DNA of 64,000 nucleotides, from the NCBI RefSeq assembly GCF_003148845.1, contig NZ_QGHA01000003.1, positions 524,928 through 588,927 on the forward strand. The letters are read 5' to 3'. The notes beneath the pieces are model-generated. The model saw only the letters and a program-made list of their open reading frames with translations. It searched no databases and was not told the DNA's origin. Below, piece after piece: positions 63,001-64,000 of this stretch. The DNA is from Mucilaginibacter oryzae. Its GTDB lineage: Bacteria; Bacteroidota; Bacteroidia; Sphingobacteriales; Sphingobacteriaceae. A program made the translations under genes and the position numbers. Every line of letters starts with the position of its first letter. Position 1 is the stretch's first letter.

Positions 63001-63454
63001 TTACTTTAACGTTAACGCCCGGCAGCGGCTGGTTTTTATCGTCAACAACGGTACCTGTTATGGTTATCGGAGCTACCTTCTCCGTTTCGGCAACATCCTT
63101 TTTGTTGACTATGATATTTTTGTTTTCGATAACGTAGGTTAAAGGTTCATCTTTAAAACATTGCTTTAAGGCGTCGTCTAAAGAGGCATTGGTAAGTTGT
63201 AAAGAAACCGACTTTATTTTCGCGATATCTTTATACCTGTAAAAAAAATAGTAACCGCTTTGCTTTTCAATGGCTTTGAAAGCCTTGTCGATACTGATCG
63301 ACTTCGCGTTCAGGGTGATAGATTGTGAAAAACTTTTAGCGCTTAACTGCAAACAACCGATAGTAATTAATAAGACCGTTAATCTCATGGTCAAAAATAG
63401 CTTTGAATAGGCACCTGGAGCACAAAATACTTTACCAGTAAAGTTTAAATGCAT
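60065..63454 (-). CDS. SusC/RagA-family TonB-dependent transducer with STN domain (PUL 3)
   Basis: 1129 residues, the longest of the three SusC proteins. A long leader (MHLNFTGKVFCAPGAYSK, then a hydrophobic stretch ending KSFSQ) precedes an STN domain (about residues 45-125; ISIDKAFKAIEKQSGYYFFY, DDALKQCFKDEPLTYVIENK). Next come the carboxypeptidase-regulatory-like domain (TVVDDKNQPLPGVNVKV), the linker KEVVVVGYGNQ, the plug (DAASTAIYGSRGSNGVILITT) and a barrel ending AIYTLGCNVTF. An STN domain contacts a FecR-type anti-sigma factor, and the gene immediately upstream encodes one. It therefore both imports and reports the ligand. The ECF sigma gene should lie just beyond the window. Confidence 0.96.
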   Translation of the reverse strand: MHLNFTGKVFCAPGAYSKLFLTMRLTVLLITIGCLQLSAKSFSQSITLNAKSISIDKAFKAIEKQSGYYFFYRYKDIAKIKSVSLQLTNASLDDALKQCFKDEPLTYVIENKNIIVNKKDVAETEKVAPITITGTVVDDKNQPLPGVNVKVKGTNVGAITGVDGKFTISAEDNATLVFTFIGFQTKEEPVNKRTTINVVLNEDNKELKEVVVVGYGNQERKDVTGAVGSVKMSNIKEIKAASVDLKLAGQLAGVTVNQVTGTPGGGVSVNIRGAGSVGAGDDPLYVIDGFPISPGFDQYSNPLSTINPDDIENISVLKDAASTAIYGSRGSNGVILITTKRAKKGESSVSVNTSTGIQTILPKSKLKMMTATQFAQWRKEAIEDANAVNGTNTPIPIEYQDPSKYGVGTNWFDAVTRNAPMQNYDVTVSNGTEKIRSLFSMGFFDQRGTVLNTGFRRYSIKGNMDADIAKNLTVGLSIAPTYSLRNLQQTDGHFLTATLSQAYLESPLVPVKQPDGSYTHVIGSPGTFQNNNPVSALVNTTNMYKNFRTLANTYITWQPIKGLDIKSTFGVDYQNSNGDYFRPSFLGGFNAPDDGTGQRVKAQGNFSSSNSLNWLNENSVTYKKTWDNHTLTVLGDYSIQQENSHYRFAYGTGFPDDVIQSLNHATLITANADDQAWRLQSLIARVNYAYKDKYLLGASIRHDGSSRFAPGHQWGTFPSISGGWRISDESFFPKTGFIDQLKFTGSYGHAGNNSVGNYQHLAPVDPFNYTFGGVLVPGAAPSDPGNTQLGWETTRQLDIGMDLSLFKGRIYIIAEYYNRYTQDMLQYISIPASSGYTGALSNVGNVRNRGWEFTVTTKNIVGKGFYWNTDFNLSFNRNMVLSLGSTDHIYDAPINDNPTNITKAGLPLGQFFGYVFEGIFQNQAELDKYPHFDGEQVGNIRYKDINGDGVIDGADQVPIGNPWPKFTFGFNNHFTYRGFDMNIISAGSVGGHVFNMYKQFTTNLDGVFNVEQSVIQRWRSEKQPGAGLLPTTVSNTNLARDYYPSYWVESNSYLAVKNIDLGYNFKTKFSKNFRVYFSAQNAILITGYKGGNPEVGIEGQDGNRSLSPNVNFTGYPVSAIYTLGCNVTF

Positions 63455-63520
63455 AACTTCGTAATGTTTGGGTTAAAAATTGAGTTAACGAAATACGACA
63501 AGCTTGATCCACAACATTAT

Positions 63521-63546
63521 GCCGGAAGCGTTGCAGCGCTTCCGGC
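63521..63546 (+). terminator. GC-rich hairpin between the FecR-like gene and susC
   Basis: Perfect 10-base stem GCCGGAAGCG / CGCTTCCGGC with a 6-base loop. The T-run follows it on the plus strand, opposite to the genes here. For leftward transcripts the hairpin lies between the anti-sigma gene and susC without a U-run, so its role in that direction is unclear. Confidence 0.55.
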
Positions 63547-63643
63547 TTTTTTCAGACAAGGGATTTAGGTTGGAACTTCTTGGAGGGCTTTTAGTTAGTG
63601 TTTCTTCATAAGTTTGGCAGGGTTTAAATTCAGTTACGGTATT

Positions 63644-64000
63644 TTAAGGTGTAACAATTATTTTTTTGTTCTCTATCCTAAAACGCACATGGCTTAACTC
63701 CAGAATGTGCAACACCTGCGACAGCTTTACATCGCGCCTGATCTTACCAACAAACTCATCGTCAGGTATTTTACCTTCGTATACTACTTCGGTATCATAC
63801 CACCTCGAAAGCTCTCTCATAATATCTTGTATGTTTGACCGGTTAAAGTTGAACAAGCCATTTTTCCAGGCCAGTTCCTCGTCCGTATCAACATCAATTA
63901 CTTTAATGCCGTTATTATTAATAATGCCCTGCTGCCCCGGTTTGAGCAAATTGCTCACATCACCGCGGGTTAGTTTAACAGCGCCTTCAAGCAGGGTTGT
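63644..64000 (-). CDS. FecR-family anti-sigma factor, C-terminal part (5' end outside window)
   Basis: The frame is open to the right edge; the visible part is about 118 residues. It begins TTLLEGAVKLTRGDVSNLLKPGQQ, the typical FecR domain core, and continues WKNGLFNFNRSNIQDIMRELSRWYDTEVVYEG and IRRDVKLSQVLHILEL, the C-terminal DUF4974 (STN-like) domain of Bacteroidota anti-sigma factors. An apparent start inside (GTG at 63958) is only an internal Val codon. Its periplasmic end would contact the STN domain of the SusC encoded next and release an ECF sigma factor in the cytoplasm. Confidence 0.93.
   Translation of the reverse strand, partial: TTLLEGAVKLTRGDVSNLLKPGQQGIINNNGIKVIDVDTDEELAWKNGLFNFNRSNIQDIMRELSRWYDTEVVYEGKIPDDEFVGKIRRDVKLSQVLHILELSHVRFRIENKKIIVTP

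Noticed and set aside
63644..63958. Complete small protein starting at the GTG at 63958
   Set aside because: The frame continues to the window edge with typical FecR sequence before it, so this is the C-terminal part of a longer anti-sigma factor.

Overview
The window reads as the chromosome of a free-living, glycan-degrading Bacteroidota bacterium. It is most likely a member of the Sphingobacteriaceae close to Mucilaginibacter or Pedobacter. The grounds are three SusC/SusD outer-membrane glycan importers, a hybrid two-component PUL regulator, A-rich leaders without a clear Shine-Dalgarno, occasional TAnnTTTG-type -7 boxes, a TIGR02757-family gene and a eukaryote/archaeon-like prolyl-tRNA synthetase. 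The genus is an inference from gene content and codon style. No tRNA, rRNA, CRISPR array, transposase or phage gene was seen.

Layout. (1) 1-9585: polysaccharide utilisation locus (PUL) 1 on the minus strand (susC, susD, a surface lipoprotein cut by the window edge), with a divergent membrane-spanning beta-propeller regulator ending in a LuxR-type helix-turn-helix. (2) 9709-10494: a secreted polysaccharide deacetylase. (3) 10499-17261: a complete type I restriction-modification operon, hsdM-hsdS-hsdR, with a perfect inverted repeat that includes the first two bases of the hsdM start codon. (4) 17555-29481: PUL 2, a GH43 enzyme with a CBM6-like tail facing susD/susC, and a hybrid two-component system (HTCS). 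(5) 29925-38605: housekeeping genes (mnmE, a nucleoid-associated protein, a TIGR02757 gene, a trans-sulfuration PLP enzyme, proS) peppered with palindromic repeats, and a tandem duplication that carries two very different versions of a small lipoprotein. (6) 37700-47265: a Gly/Tyr-rich lipoprotein with an outer-membrane barrel, a DUF885 metallopeptidase, uronate-metabolism genes (kduI, an SDR dehydrogenase, a secreted YhcH-like protein, a secreted GATase1-like protein), a lipocalin and an epimerase-like protein. (7) 47443-64000: PUL 3 on the minus strand, FecR-type anti-sigma, susC with an STN signalling domain, susD, GH78, a NagX/HGSNAT-like membrane acetyltransferase, GH20, GH3 and GH92.

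How it works together. Each SusC/SusD pair would bind and import oligosaccharides, and the linked glycoside hydrolases trim them. The three PULs use three kinds of sensing: a propeller-LuxR protein (PUL 1), an HTCS (PUL 2), and a FecR/STN trans-envelope relay (PUL 3). PUL 3 combines alpha-mannosidase, beta-hexosaminidase, GH3, alpha-L-rhamnosidase and amino-sugar acetylation, which suggests a mixed glycan containing N-acetylhexosamine, mannose and rhamnose.

The most unusual stretch is 32279-34338. Two near-identical flanks, the 3' end of the nucleoid-associated protein gene and the 3' end of the TIGR02757 gene, are present twice. The lipoprotein gene between them has diverged almost beyond recognition. 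The flank differences are nearly all synonymous although two of the flanks are truncated gene ends. This looks like a Campbell-type integration of a foreign allele at a locus whose central lipoprotein is hypervariable.
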